From positions 4,360,174-4,424,173 of the forward strand of contig NW_022204507.1 of NCBI RefSeq assembly GCF_008831285.2: a stretch of DNA of 64,000 nucleotides, in the 5' to 3' direction. The notes under the pieces were generated by a model. The model searched no databases, was not told the origin of the DNA, and saw only the letters and a list, made by a program, of their open reading frames with translations. Every line of letters starts with the position of its first letter. Within the stretch, counting starts at the first letter, position 1. A program made the position numbers and the translations under genes. Positions 49,743-61,525 of this stretch are shown piece by piece. This stretch comes from Nymphaea colorata. Its lineage: Eukaryota > Streptophyta > Magnoliopsida > Nymphaeales > Nymphaeaceae.

Positions 49743-50206
49743 AAGAGTGTAACACCAAAGAACTTTAGTCCTGTATCGAAGATTGTGAGGGATCTTCAAG
49801 GACTTATAAAGGGTGGCCATTAATGAGATGATTGGCATAGTTCCTAGCCTTTTTGAGCCTAGAGCCGAAACTGCTAGGGGGGTTGGGATCCGTCGAACCA
49901 GGGGCTCGAGCCTAGGAGTGGGTCAGGTTGTTATAGTGGTATCAGAGCAGTTTCAACACTCGGATGTGGGGTCCCACATGCGCAGACTCGTGTGCTTTAA
50001 GGGGGTGGATTGTAACACCCCAAAAGTTTAGTTCTGTATTGAAAATTGTGAGGGATCTTCAAGGACTTATAACGGGAGGCTATTAATGAGATGATTGTCC
50101 TGGTTCCTAGCCTTTTTGAGGCTAGAGCCAAAACTACTAGCGGGCGGGTTGGGATCCGTCAAACCTGGGGCCTGAGCCCAGGAGTGAGTCGGGTTGTTAT
50201 CAAGAG
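49743..50206 (+). mobile_element. TRIM element (terminal-repeat retrotransposon in miniature)
   Basis: A 454-bp element (49748-50201) with two LTRs of about 190 bp (49748-49935 and 50011-50201), both starting TGTAACACC. A perfect initiator-Met tRNA primer site, TGGTATCAGAGC, lies at 49937-49948, and a polypurine run (TTAAGGGGGTGGA, 49998-50010) abuts the second LTR. The internal region of about 75 bp has no coding capacity. The target duplication AAGAG is at 49743-49747 and 50202-50206. Copy A at about 18242-18260 shows the uninterrupted target with a single AAGAG, so this is a true insertion after the segmental duplication. No 5S-rRNA-like box was seen, so it does not look like Cassandra. 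It must borrow all enzymes from an autonomous relative. Confidence 0.9.
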
Positions 50207-51048
50207 AGCGGCTCATGGATGTAAGTAGTCGGCATATGCCAAAATTTTGAAAATCAATACAGGTAGAGACTTAAAAAAGGAGCCTTAGGTGGAGTGAATG
50301 ACTCATTCATTCTCAAATAAATATTACGATGAATTGGGTGAAGAGAATTTAGTTTGTTATGCTTCCCTTTTGCTTAAGAACAATAGACTCTTTTAAACAA
50401 GTTAATTACCAAAGAAGCAAGGAGCACACATTACAAAGCATGAAAATACAGCATGATTATTGGCAACCTTTATCAACTGAAATCTCATAAACTTCGTGGT
50501 TGATACATTTGGGCTGAAAGAGATTCAGGAGGTCAGCTAAAATAAGGTCAACAACGATTTAAAGTTTTGCCTTCACCACACATGCGAACTTATTCTCCCA
50601 AGTCATCAGCTAAAGGAAGCTACATTTGTATTTGACCCACAAATATAATAGCTCCCCTAGTTAAAATTTTTGATTCAAAAATAAAAATTCTAGAATCATA
50701 ATTTCTTCTCAAACATGAACAGAATCAAAATTTTCAAGTTTCAGTTTCCTAGTTCCAACAAACGAAATACCTCGTTAAATTGTTTAGAAATTTCAATTTC
50801 TCAAAAAAATGAGCATTTTGTTTCTAAAATTCCATGGTTCTAGATATGTCAAACGCCTCCTTAGAGAAATGATCTTCTTTGAGATTTAATTATTGATTGT
50901 AGAAAAAGGACCGACTGCCCAACAATTAACAGTATGGTCAAACTTACTGAAGTTGGCTTCTTAATTTGGCCAACAATTGCGCTTAATTGGCACTTAATTA
51001 AGATGTGTGGAGAGAGACAAACTCTCCCCCTGCATGCCTACTGAAAGC
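50207..51048. other. Non-coding duplicated DNA
   Basis: Aligns with 18290-19195. Includes the 57-base donor (50511-50567) of the repair scar. No gene. Confidence 0.55.
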
Positions 51049-51049
51049 A

Positions 51050-51072
51050 ATATATATATATATATATATATA
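51050..51072. repeat. (AT)n microsatellite
   Basis: AT run at the place where copy A has its 1.5 kb private block and a longer AT tract. Confidence 0.9.
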
Positions 51073-51471
51073 TTCGAGTAAGAAGAAATCGGAATTCATC
51101 AGATTTAAATAAGAAACTCCATCTTATCAAACTCATGTTCAGTTTTAAATAAAATGTCTCCTTAGATAACAAAGATCTTAACTTAGATATCATATTCCAA
51201 GTTTAGATATCTGAATACGAACTCCGGGTAAACTGAATTAATTGGGGCAGCTGAAAAAGCAGCACTCTTTTTAGTTTTCCCTCGTAAGGAACTTATGTTT
51301 TTTAAAATTAATGTTTGAGTGTAGGGAAACTTGGTTTTGAATGTGATCCAATCTAATCATTTGATTGGGGAATCTGGAAAAGTTAAAATCAAACACGACC
51401 AATTTTCCCCACTCAAGTATTTTTTTCCGCTAGTGGTGAAATCTGAAGTGTCTGTGGTTCACCCTTTTTTA

Positions 51472-51474
<3 letters not shown>

Positions 51475-51560
<86 letters not shown>
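51475..51560. repeat. (TA)n microsatellite
   Basis: About 86 bases of uninterrupted TA at the junction where copy A has 1.4 kb of extra sequence. Confidence 0.95.
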
Positions 51561-51563
<3 letters not shown>

Positions 51564-51874
51564 GTCTCCCATTTCCTTTCTTATTATTTTTTCATTTAGT
51601 CAGCTCTCTATCTCTCTCATTGACTCACTTCGCGTCTCCCACGTCTCTCACTTTTTCTCAAGAAAATTGAACATGTATATGTATAGTTGGTTGCCAGTTG
51701 CAGGTTTGGGATATACATAAAAGTTGCATTATTTTTCCACCATCATCATGGGTTTTGAAGCTACAACCCATGACAACGTTGGGTTGTCGTCACAAAGTTG
51801 GACGCAGATGCTTTAACCAAAAACACGGACATAAATTTATGATATTAACTGAACATGAATTAAGATTTGTTGAA

Positions 51875-52788
51875 ACTGACCTGGTCATCTGTGTTTTCAA
51901 ATTGTAGACATCAAAAGTAGATGTCTTCGTCACATGTTCTCCCTCCATCGTATGTTCTCCCACCTTCACGGATGAAAAATGTTTCCCATCAAAGAAATGA
52001 CGGTGAAAATTTTTCCCCAATTCTTTTTTTTGTCCCACACCATCCTAGAAAGAGGACAAAAAGATGGATTGGCTTGCGGGCCACTTGAGCACAAAGTCAA
52101 GAGCGGAATGCAGCGAAACTAGCCCATCCATATCAAGGTATAGTGGACAAGGCTCGAGCTGTCAAACCCCACCAAAGCACAGATTGAATCCTCTGTGGTT
52201 ACTGCAGGTTCTAACTAGAAGAAAGATCAGTGTTTCGGGACCAGGCTAGGACTCACTTATAAAATGGCGGTGGCCCGGAGGGCAGTGGAGAACGGGCAAA
52301 TGACCGAGGATGAGAGAGAGAGAGAAGAGGATTTTGGGGGGAAAAAGGATGAGGAAGATTTACGAGCAAAAAAGAAGCAACACAAAATAGTGCTGGGTCG
52401 GTGAGCCTCTGTCTGTGTGTGAAATGTGTAAGAGGGTGTTACGTGCCTGCATGACGTTCGCTGCAGATGAGATGCCAAGGTGTAACGGGAATCAATGACA
52501 GTGATCAGGGAGACGATGGCACTGAACAAGCAAAGGTCAGCCAAAGCACTGGCAGCCGTGGGAGTGGTGGTGGCAGACGCAGGAGGAGGAGGAAGAGACA
52601 TACACGAGTTAGACTCTTGAAACCATCTGCTTCTCCCCTCTTTTCTTGCTCTGCTGGAAGATTGATCAAGAAGTTTGTGGTTTTCCTTTTTCTAGTCTTG
52701 TCATTGTTACGTGCTTTAGTGTGCCCTACAAATACTCTTTGCGGGCTCAGAGTTTGTTCTGGTTAATTGTTGTTTCTGATTGGAGGAG
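51875..52788. other. 5' flank of the VAL-like fragment
   Basis: Moderately GC-rich sequence with a GA-rich run (52312-52330) and a GGA-rich stretch (52555-52600). A short forward frame at 52264 (46 codons, MAVARRAVENGQM, charged) and a longer one at 52467-52766 are open but unrecognised. This could be the leader region of the gene from which the next feature derives. Confidence 0.35.
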
Positions 52789-54756
52789 ATGGCCGTGCCT
52801 TCCTCTTTCTTGAAGCCATACTTCAACACGAAGTGTGGTGCCTCGTCAACAGAGAGGTGGTGGAAAGGATGGAGATTAAGGTCCGGCGACGTGGCCGAGT
52901 TCTGTGACCACTGCGAGTATGTTCTTTTTCCTCTGTTTCGTTATTTTTTCATCTGGTCGTTGCCCGGCTAGGAGATCAGCGTAAAGAAGACATCTCTGTC
53001 GTTCTTGAAACAGTTTTTTACATCTGCGTTGGGACGATTAAGTTGATGGATGCACAATGAAAATCATGGATACTGGAATTTTCTGTGTATAAAATTTCCT
53101 CGGGGTACAAAAGATCATGATTCGCCAGAAATGTGAATTTTATTTTTCATGAAGCTTTTTCTCGTTAATAATTTTCGGCAGAGTGACCAGTTTGCCGCCT
53201 CTTTTTCTCTAAGTTGTCGCTGTGGAACTGTTAGGAATTTTGAAGGGCTATATTTAATATTGGATTTGACCCGTCACGACATTTTCTGCACAACTGTACG
53301 TGTTGATATCTACAGATTCATAGATTATATCGGAATTCAAGGCTCCCTTAAGACGAGGTCTACTTTTCTCTCTTAAGTTTTATCCTATGCATTCTCTTGG
53401 GATCTGCATAGGAATGCCAAAAATCAATTTATTTTTATATTCTCCAGTGGAATTACATCGGCATCCGCTTGAATTTTTTACGGAGTCTGTATGTGTGGAG
53501 TGTACGCTCATGGTGATGATGTGCTGGGTGTCATGCGTTGGAGCAGATACGACAAGGAACGCTATATGTCTTACTGTGGAAGCCTTCACTTTTCTTTTGA
53601 TTTGGTGCAGAAGTCGACCATTTCTTGGTTATTGAAGCGGTGGTGTGCAGAAAATGTGGTTCCTCTTTCCCTGTTCTAGGCAAATTTTGTAAAGAATGAA
53701 GCTCTCCTATTAGTTTAAATGCATGCAGATGCAAATACCGTTTGAATTTTGCATCTGGCCTGTAAAGTGGGACACTGTTTTTCCTCTGACGGAATGGAGC
53801 ATTGGTCGGTTACGTCCTTTTTTGTCGAGCGCTGGAGAGTCGGTTAGACGTCATACTTGTCGCTAATGAACCTTTGCCTGTCGTAGTGGTGATTGTGAAG
53901 AGCTATCCATCACTAGCAGCTACTGGTCGCTAGAGGAGAATTCTATCTTTTAGAATTTCGTATGCAAAGAGGAATGGGGTTCCTTAACTGTTGCTAGATT
54001 TGGATATTACCAAGTTATCACACCATTTGGGGATTTCATGTTACATGTGGATCTATTATATTTTTCCTATTTTTGATGCTTTTTCTGTAGAGAATTTCGT
54101 CACAATCATTTTCTTTACTGATAGTCCATCTTTGAACCTCTTTTGAAAACTTTATCTCCATGGTGTTAACTGTTTTTGGTTTTTTCTTCTTTTCTTTTAA
54201 TCACTTAGGAAGCAGTAACCAATATTCTGCCATATTCTGTTGATAACTCTCTTTTGATCTTGTAGTTCTGCTTATGATAAGTAAAGGTTTTGTGAAGATT
54301 TTCTTTTTGATGCTGCTGGTGGAGGAACTGTGAGACATGTGGAAAGGTTAGAAACTGGGATGTAACACCAACTCTAGTTGCTCTGTGTTAAAAATATGAA
54401 AATGCTCTGATCTACTTCTCATGCATCAAAGTGTAGCAAGTTGAAGAACGTACAAATGAAAATGGCTACACTTTTTTGATGAATTGCACTAATATCTGTT
54501 GTGATGCTTGAGAACACAAGCAACGTGTTGTATTCTCCTGTTTATAATGCAGTTAGATACATTCAGGTTCCATTATGTCAAAAACTGTAGCCCTAAGTTG
54601 TTTTTGGAATTACTTAAAAAATTTATTTCCTTAACAAAATGTTTCTTATTCCAGCGTTTACATTGTGGGTGCATCGTTTCAGCTTATACATTCTTGCTCC
54701 TGGATGTTGGTGGAATAGAATGCATTTCTTGTGCCAAGACAAGTTCGCTTAATGCA
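52789..54756 (+). pseudogene. VAL-like: VAL/HSI2-type B3 repressor, PHD-like domain fragment (3 exons, disabled)
   Basis: Exon 1 (52789-52916) starts at an ATG and encodes CGASSTERWWKGWRLRSGD followed by AEFCDHC, ending at a GTATGT donor. Exon 2 (54266-54346) follows a TTGTAG acceptor and reads SAYDK, stop, RFCEDF, DAAG. Exon 3 (54655-54756) follows TTCCAG, encodes RLHCGCIVSAYTFLLLD and GGIECISCAKTSSLN, and ends at GTAAGC. Phases agree across both introns. This is the N-terminal Cys-rich PHD-like domain of the plant VAL (VP1/ABI3-like, HSI2) repressors, which recruit Polycomb silencing to seed genes. Two lesions disable it: TAA at 54282-54284, and a 1-bp deletion at about 54319-54323 that breaks the W-R-N-C-E-T-C-G-K block. 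No B3, CW or EAR region was found downstream in this window. Which VAL paralogue it came from is not clear. Confidence 0.85.
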
Positions 54757-55190
54757 GTAAGCCTTTTAATTGTTGGAAAAAAGAAGTCTCATATATATTT
54801 TGATGTTACATGATTGCAGCACATTTGTGGCTTTGGGCTGTATGGTTGACTGCTGATTCCAGAACTGCCACATGGATGCAGCAATGAGCTCTCATTCAGA
54901 AACTTTCATCGGATTTTTTGATCATTGGCTGGAGGCCCGATAAGATTTATGTCCCAGACATCCTGGGAAGAATTATCTGATTTTTTGGGGAAAAAAATCA
55001 CCTCTAGAAAATGCATGTCCTCTATAGGCTATTGCTAGTTGGTTTTTGTGATATACTAAAAGATTTTCTTATGGATTGAATGGATTGTACAAAAAATTTT
55101 CCCCATTCTTGTAGATGCTTTACTTATTATTTGTTTCTGTTCTATCATTTTTCATCAATTTGCTTGTTGGGCATCTGATGTGACCTGCCT
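54757..55190. other. Sequence after VAL-like exon 3
   Basis: No convincing fourth VAL exon. A stretch near 54930-54970 follows a possible acceptor but has no known motif and soon reaches a stop. Confidence 0.4.
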
Positions 55191-55199
55191 TTGTAGCTG

Positions 55200-58100
55200 C
55201 TCAAAAGAGACCAAGTTGCAGTCACTTCTCAAGATCTATTGGGGCTAACACGCCGAGGAAGGTTAAAAGAATAGGGATTAGAAAATTTTGTTCCCAAGTC
55301 GGACACAACCGCGACTGAATATATCTCTTAGGACAGATATACAAGTAGTGCTTCCCTCCCAAGTTTCAACCTACTACAAATCAAGAATGGGAATGTGAGG
55401 TTTTACAAGCGTCAACGATACAAGAAGTTCTCTCCCTCACTCAACAATCACATCATCCATGCCAAACCATACATTCAATCTCTAGGTCGTGCATTCCAAC
55501 CCTTCGCCCTAGGACAGTGCGACAGCTTGGGAATGTGTCCTCAGCTTCGTGAGCTTTGGAGGATTCCCGAATGGCTGCAAACCCGAAGGTTGGCTGGAAA
55601 TCAAATGCACCCACCCACGCAGTTATAGGGGGTTTCAGATGTTCCTGGCTGGAGCTACTCCAGCACTCACCGAGGAACAAGGCCAAGTATATCCTTGGGA
55701 TTCAGCAATACTCCACAGCTCAATCGGCTACTAGTCCTCTGATAGCGGTCAATCTCCAATGCGCAAGCTCCTAGTGTTTAAGACAACACTTGCAGTTTAC
55801 TTTTCTTGTAAGAAACAGCTGAACAGAAAGTAATGGAGGAGGTGTGTCACCCGAATAGCAGGAAACCCCAATTGTGTGATGTAGATTGGGGGAAGCTATC
55901 TTCAGATTGGTGCTGAAGATCGCCCTCCCCCGACGGTAGATTGGAATGAAGTCCACTATCAGCCTGCTACGCCTGTGATGTGCGCTTCCAGAAAACATGA
56001 GCAGTCACTGTATGCAATCAGAAATCTCAGATGAATGCAAGAGGGGAGAGGCTTCATCGGAGATGAGATCAACCCCTACTATCTGTAATCGAATTCGGGG
56101 GATGCTGGCGTCGAATGGGCGACGACGCACGCCTCTTCAAGACAGCTCCTTGCTACAAGATCGAGCTCCAACAAGTTCTGCTTCTCGCCTAATTCAACAG
56201 CTCGCTACCATAGCTATGAGCAGAGAGTATGGTGCTGCGAAGGAATCAAGAGCTCAAGCAGAAGATAATTCTACAGATAGTCAAGCTCAAGTCATGGAGA
56301 ATTCCCCAGAGAATCGATTTCACCCAAGTCTACAACAGAATTTGGGGAAAAGGACGAGAATCCCTCTCACAGGTGTGGAACCAGCTCCCAAACTAGCGTT
56401 CCTTCAAAAAATCATAACTCCGTGTACAGAGGTCCAAAAATCATGAAATATGATATGGAGGAAGCCAAGCTCTAGAGGATTAGACGCTCTAAAAATCAGC
56501 CCAAAAGTAGTTTCCAATAGGTGATTCGTTGAAGCTTGAAGTTGCGCCTGGTTCTGCCTGAAGTCAGCCTGTCACAGGACTCAGGCAACGTCTGAGGCCA
56601 GTCACCTTCAAAAATTCGCCAAAATTAAACCGTAGGTCGGATTGAGCTGAAATTTGGATCAGTGATAGCTGAGATTCTGATGCCTAAAAATTGAGCTTCA
56701 AAGCAGTATCGAAAAGGTGAGTCATTGAGGATTGAAATCAGCCTAGTTTCTGGTGTCACTGAGAACTGTGCTGCCTAATTCCACGATCTGAGGTCATGAT
56801 TCCGATCAGCTCCGGTGAACTATCCAAAACAGCTCGGATTCTTCCCAAACTTCACCAAAATGATCCCCCAAGAGTTATGAAGATGTATGAGCCATTTCTC
56901 TACTCATATCAACCTCCGATCGCTGGAATTGTGCTGATTTTCAGAGATTGTCGTCGCTGTCTTCAGAACAGGAATTCAGCCTCTGTTTCTTCATCTTCAG
57001 TCAGTCGATTCCTCACTATTTCACTTTGTAGCTTGTCGCAAGGGATACACAACAATTAGACACAGATTGCCACAGTGAGAATCGATTCTTAAAAGAATTG
57101 AAATCGATCTAAGTCAGACGTTAGGCGATCTGCCTGAAACAGGGATCGTGCTCGCCTGAACTCGTCAGCCTCTCAAATCCTTTGATCTCAGTCAGATCAG
57201 ACCGATATATTCTTCTCATTAGATGAGTTGACTCAAATCGATCAGAACGTCAGCATCCTCTCCACTTCTGATCAGGTAAACAGGAAGTTCTCGTGGTTGA
57301 ATATCCACGGAGAAGGATTACTTACCGATTGAGAAGTTCCTCTGGCTGTCGACGTGTAGTTCAGGAATTCCTCAGATGAGCTACCATCTGCTGCCCAACC
57401 GAGTGATCCTTCTTCTGATTCCAGCCTCTAAGCACCTCAAGGATTGGAGACCACTTGCACTATGATCGGATCTACCTCTGCACTGTATTCAATGTCTATA
57501 GTTCTGGTAGCCTTCCTGGTTCGGCTCCTCTGGTTCTGTAGGCCATCTACTTCTGCAGCAAAATCTCCTTCGCTGGCCAAGCTTTTGGTGCCACACTTAA
57601 GCAGCTCAAACTCTCTCGCGCAGGAGAGAAAGGGTTTCTTTTATTGATTCAATTTCCAAAAGTTACAAGTTTTGGCACAGTCTCGAGCTTATATGTTGTT
57701 GGACTGTCTCGGGTTTAACCCGTTGTCTCGGACTGATACCAGTACAAGACCTGACTCAATCAAATCCAAAACAAAACAAATACAATGACTCGGTCTGGGC
57801 TTGAACCCTGCAGGTTAGTCTGAGCTCTTGCCAACTAAACCTGACCCGGATGCACTCTTGGTTGCACCCAGTCTTCCTTGATCTCTTACAGCTGATGTAG
57901 TCTTTCTCTGCCCAAACCAGCAACCTCTGCTCTACTGACCACTGACCAGACTGAACCTAGTCCCTTCCATGCTCTGCTCAGCTGACTGAACCTTGCTTGA
58001 ACCCATTGTATGCTCCTCGCTCTTCTCACCGGCTGCAATCTGTCGGCCGCAACTCTCTTTAGTCTTCAGATTAACCCAGGGAGGGCCAAGGCGTTTTGAA

Positions 58101-58250
58101 CGAAGTGAGGCTAATTCCATGTCGAGCAAAGCCAAGGCGCTAAATGTAGAGCGCAAGACTAAAGGGCGGATTGAGATAGGCAGTCCGGAGGCTAGTGAGG
58201 TTAACCTTACTTCTGAGGAGACCGAAGCATAAGGAAACTAAGAGAGAACA
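55200..58250 (-). mobile_element. GC-balanced island, possibly LTR-derived
   Basis: Three kilobases with clearly higher GC than the surroundings and no recognised protein. On the reverse strand a TATA-like CATATAAG (about 57690) is followed some 50 bases on by AATAAAAG (about 57635-57645) and CT-rich sequence, a pattern seen in plant LTRs. At about 57735 the reverse strand reads TGGTATCAGTCC, a partial match to an initiator-Met PBS. LTR ends and target duplications could not be fixed. The forward frame at 57993-58232 has coding-like composition but is unrecognised. Confidence 0.3.
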
Positions 58251-61200
58251 TGGGTAAGCACGTGATTTTATTTGGTTTCCCTTATGGACCCAAATTCGAA
58301 GGCATCACACTTAATCCCCTCTCCTCACTCATGGGTCCTATTTCTCATCACTGTTTAGGTAGTAGTTTTTTTGAAATGTGATTCTAGATTTGATTTTATT
58401 TGATTTGATTTTTTTCATTTACATAATCTTATACTAGCTAACTATTTCTTGTAGTCTTGCTACGTTTAGTTGTTTTAAAATGTTGGATATGCTTGAGAAG
58501 GCCCTATGGCATTTCCGGCACATAGCCATCTAACCATTCATCTTAACAACCCCCCATCTCCAGAATGCGGTAGATTTCCTTCTAATTATCCCTCCTTCGT
58601 GTTTGCTCTTCTTAGCTGGCATAAAGAATTTTCAAGTGTCAAAAGTGAGAGTAAGAGAAGGTGTTCCATCTTCAAGCATCATCGAGCACACTGTCCACCA
58701 TGCTGCTGAGTCCTCCATTGAACTTTCTCTTTACAGGCTGGAATCGTGTTAAGGTCAGGTCTTATTGGTGAGTGTCAAACAGGTTTAGAGTCTTTTGACT
58801 TTGAGACCTAGGTTCAGTATGTATCTTTCTTTATGTTCCATGTAATTCCAGCCTATCGCCGTGCTCAGTTTAGAGTTAGTTTCATGTAGTGCGTCAGTTA
58901 ACTAGAGTCCTCATCATGTGAGACTATTGTTGAAGGTCAATTGTTCGGACTTTCTTCTTGTGGTGCTTGACTGGCCTTCTTTAGGTGCATATTTTATTTG
59001 TAGTCTAATCCAGTGGGGACGTGGGTAGTTTTCTGATTTTATGCTTGTTTGAATCTTAGTTAAAGTGGTTGGTGTCTGATTGTTAAGTGTCATGTTTTCT
59101 TCATTGAGCTTGTGATTTTGAATATGTATGTTAGTTACGCATGGCATGGTTACACCGATTTATATTTTAGAATGTACATGAATGTTGGAGCTGTTATGCC
59201 TTGGTATTTACTTTGTGTGTTTGTTTCTCTCCATTAGTCAAGCCTTTCTGAATGAGTCGGACCTAGTTAGTTAGCTGAATTATTTTGCAAACATATATTA
59301 GTCATCGATTTGTTTTTTCGTTACTTTCCTTTGGTCGTTGACATTCCTTGTATCATAAGCATTCAGTATTTTTGAAGGTCCTCTGTTTCCGTTGAGTCAA
59401 TACAACATTTAGTTTTGGTATCAACTCTTTACAAAGACAGGTATAACCAGGATTTGGCAAACCTGTAAAAACTACAAAAATCATTCTCTGTTTCAGAGTC
59501 AGAAGACTTATGACGTTCTGATCTGGGATAAAGTTGAATTTGGGTTTGATTGTTGGTTTGAAGTTTCTTGTGTGAAAATCAGCCGACAAAATTTCAAAAT
59601 TTTTTCCACTTTGATTATTTTGATATATTGTTCTTAAACTTTTCGCTGTTTCTATTTCTCACAAACAAAAATTTTGAAAACGGAGCTCTATTTCTTGTTT
59701 TTTGAATTCTATCTAGGAAACAGATTTTTCAATTTATTTTTTACAAATTTTTAGTGAAATTTTCTAGTTATTATTATTATTATTTATTTAAGGCTCTGTA
59801 TCCACATCAAAGCCAACACTCCAACGTACACAGTTTTAGACTTTTTGTATAGTGGGTAGAATTGTGATTTTGCATATATTTGTGTGTTATTGCTAGGAAA
59901 ATTATCTAGTAAGGTTTTCGATTGCCTTATTTTGTTCGAGCCCTTCCTCACTTGGGTCTCCTCTAGAGTTAGAGCTCAAGCCTGTTCATGTCTATGAGAA
60001 GGAGTGGGCTGCGGAGCCACTAGGTCCTTGCTTTAGGATCTCAAGAAGTCACTCTTTCTTGGAGTCCTTGGTGAGTCCGAGGATAGGGATGTGGTGCGAC
60101 CTCTAGGGTGATAATAAGGAGGGAGGCATAACGTGCACGGGTGCTTAGGGACTTGGTAGGGATTCAGCTTGGCTAGGTGGGTACTAAAGGAGAGGGGCGT
60201 GGAGGGTATGGGACTGATTGAAGTCGGGGGGCTATACATGTGAGAGAGAGAGAGAGAGAGAGGGAGCAAAGGGGCTTGAATCTCCCTTGTGCATGTCCTT
60301 CATCATTTTCTGTACAGCCAATCGAGTTTCTCTAAGTCGAACATGGATCCATTTGGTTGTCCTTATGAAATTTATGTTTTTTTGTGAAGAACACATTTTA
60401 AATTGAATTTTCTTGATGTTTTGATCTAGTTCGAGATGCGTGAAAGTTTGGTTTTAAATTGAATTTTTTTCTTGTTGCCTTCTTAGCTGTAGTTTAGTAT
60501 AGTGGGGACGTGGTTCAGGGTAGTGCTCGTGGTTCAGAATGCAATGCTTGTTTGAGTCTTAGTTAAAGTAGTTGCAGTTTGATTCTTAACTGTCGTGTTC
60601 TCTTCATTGAGCTTGTGATTCTATTTAAATGAAGACACGTTAGTTGCACATGTCATGGCTATACCCAGGTATATAAGGATGCATGTGTATACTAGAGTTT
60701 TTTAGTCATCTATATTTGCTGCTACTTCTTCTACATTGGTATCTTTACTTTGTTTTGTTTCTCACTTCAGGCCTCTTGAAAAGGCTAGCCCCTTTCTCTC
60801 TTGAGTGCATAGGACACTTGAATATGCTTTTTTGTGGGGGAGACTCTACCTGTCTTCTAATTTTTGATGGTGCAGTAGAACAAGGGGGCAATAGGATGAT
60901 CTATAAAGATTTGATCATTGGTTCTGCATGCATTGTATTTTCTCCTAAAATTGGTAGCCAGTTGAAGGCGGTTGTGAAGAAAGGGAATAGGAGCATTTTA
61001 TCACCTCCTCCTATGCATCAATGCATGAGTGCAATTTTTGAAATTATGATCTTATGTTGCTTTTCAGGATTTGTGGATTAATTGGAAAACTTTAGATAGG
61101 GATTTGCGTTTGAGTTTGTATAATTAAACTTGTTTAGGTATGAAGCTCAATTTGTGATGGCACAAGTACAGGTTCATCTTTTTTTTTTCATTGCAGATAG

Positions 61201-61284
61201 TTTAATTTGGCATCCTTCATATATTTATGCTACGTATTCTTGACATACTTTTAAAAATTTAAGTTATTCAACTGCTGTTTGTAG
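58251..61284. other. No recognised gene
   Basis: T-rich on the + strand, intron-like in texture. Contains a (GA)n run at 60242-60262. A forward frame of 132 codons (60683-61081) begins with a leucine-rich stretch but its later part (KDLIIGSACIVFSPKIG) matches nothing I know. The first exon expected upstream of the beta-galactosidase exon was not found. Confidence 0.45.
60242..60262. repeat. (GA)n microsatellite
   Basis: Uninterrupted GA run. Confidence 0.9.
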
Positions 61285-61525
61285 GACCTCTCAAGTATTG
61301 GTGCAAGAGAAGCAAAGTTGAGGTGCTGGTTTCCAACTTAGCCGCATGGAATGATGATGTTGTTTCCTAGTTCTATAGATAGTGTTGGCTATTGGGTTGA
61401 GGGCTTGCCATTTGTGTACTCATTGAGTGGTTACTGGAAATTTTATTTGGCAACTAGCCCCACAAGAACACCTATGAGGTTCTATGAGAGTACATTCGAA
61501 GATATAAATTGCGAAGAGCTACTAG
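61285..61525 (+). pseudogene. Plant GH2 beta-galactosidase, single internal exon, frameshifted
   Basis: Follows a TTTGTAG acceptor and reads PLKYWCKRSKVEVLVSNLAA then WNDDVV. A +1 shift is then needed, after which it reads SIDSVGYWVEGLPFVYSLSG and YWKFYLA, RFYESTFED, up to a GTTTGT donor at 61526. These blocks match the N-terminal part of the plant glycoside hydrolase family 2 LacZ-like beta-galactosidase (the At3g54440 type). The spacing between the two tryptophans is 15 codons plus one base, so the lesion is a single inserted base between 61359 and about 61372. Without correction, TAG at 61368-61370 ends the frame. The family has over a thousand residues with its catalytic Glu pair far downstream; none of that is in the window. 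The gene may continue beyond 64000, but the next expected exon (with its S-N-W-Q block) was not seen. Confidence 0.85.

Larger units (their letters stand above)
28739..51870 (+). repeat. Segmental duplication, copy B
   Basis: Direct-orientation partner of copy A, offset by about 28.7 kb and similar in total length. It has gained a copia element, a TRIM and a templated repair scar. It lacks several A blocks: a LINE fragment, the 8731-13015 block, and 1.5 kb and 1.4 kb blocks near 19-22 kb. Similarity fades near 51870, just before the VAL-like fragment. Divergence and many private indels argue against a simple assembly duplicate. Confidence 0.9.

Noticed and set aside
49748-50201. Cassandra-type TRIM with a 5S rRNA promoter
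   Set aside because: The LTR has the shared PBS and TGTAACACC start, but I could not find the 5S internal control boxes in it.
52257-52601. Reverse-strand frame of 114 codons starting with a proline-rich stretch
   Set aside because: It is antisense to GA- and GGA-rich leader-type sequence upstream of the VAL-like fragment and shows no protein motif.
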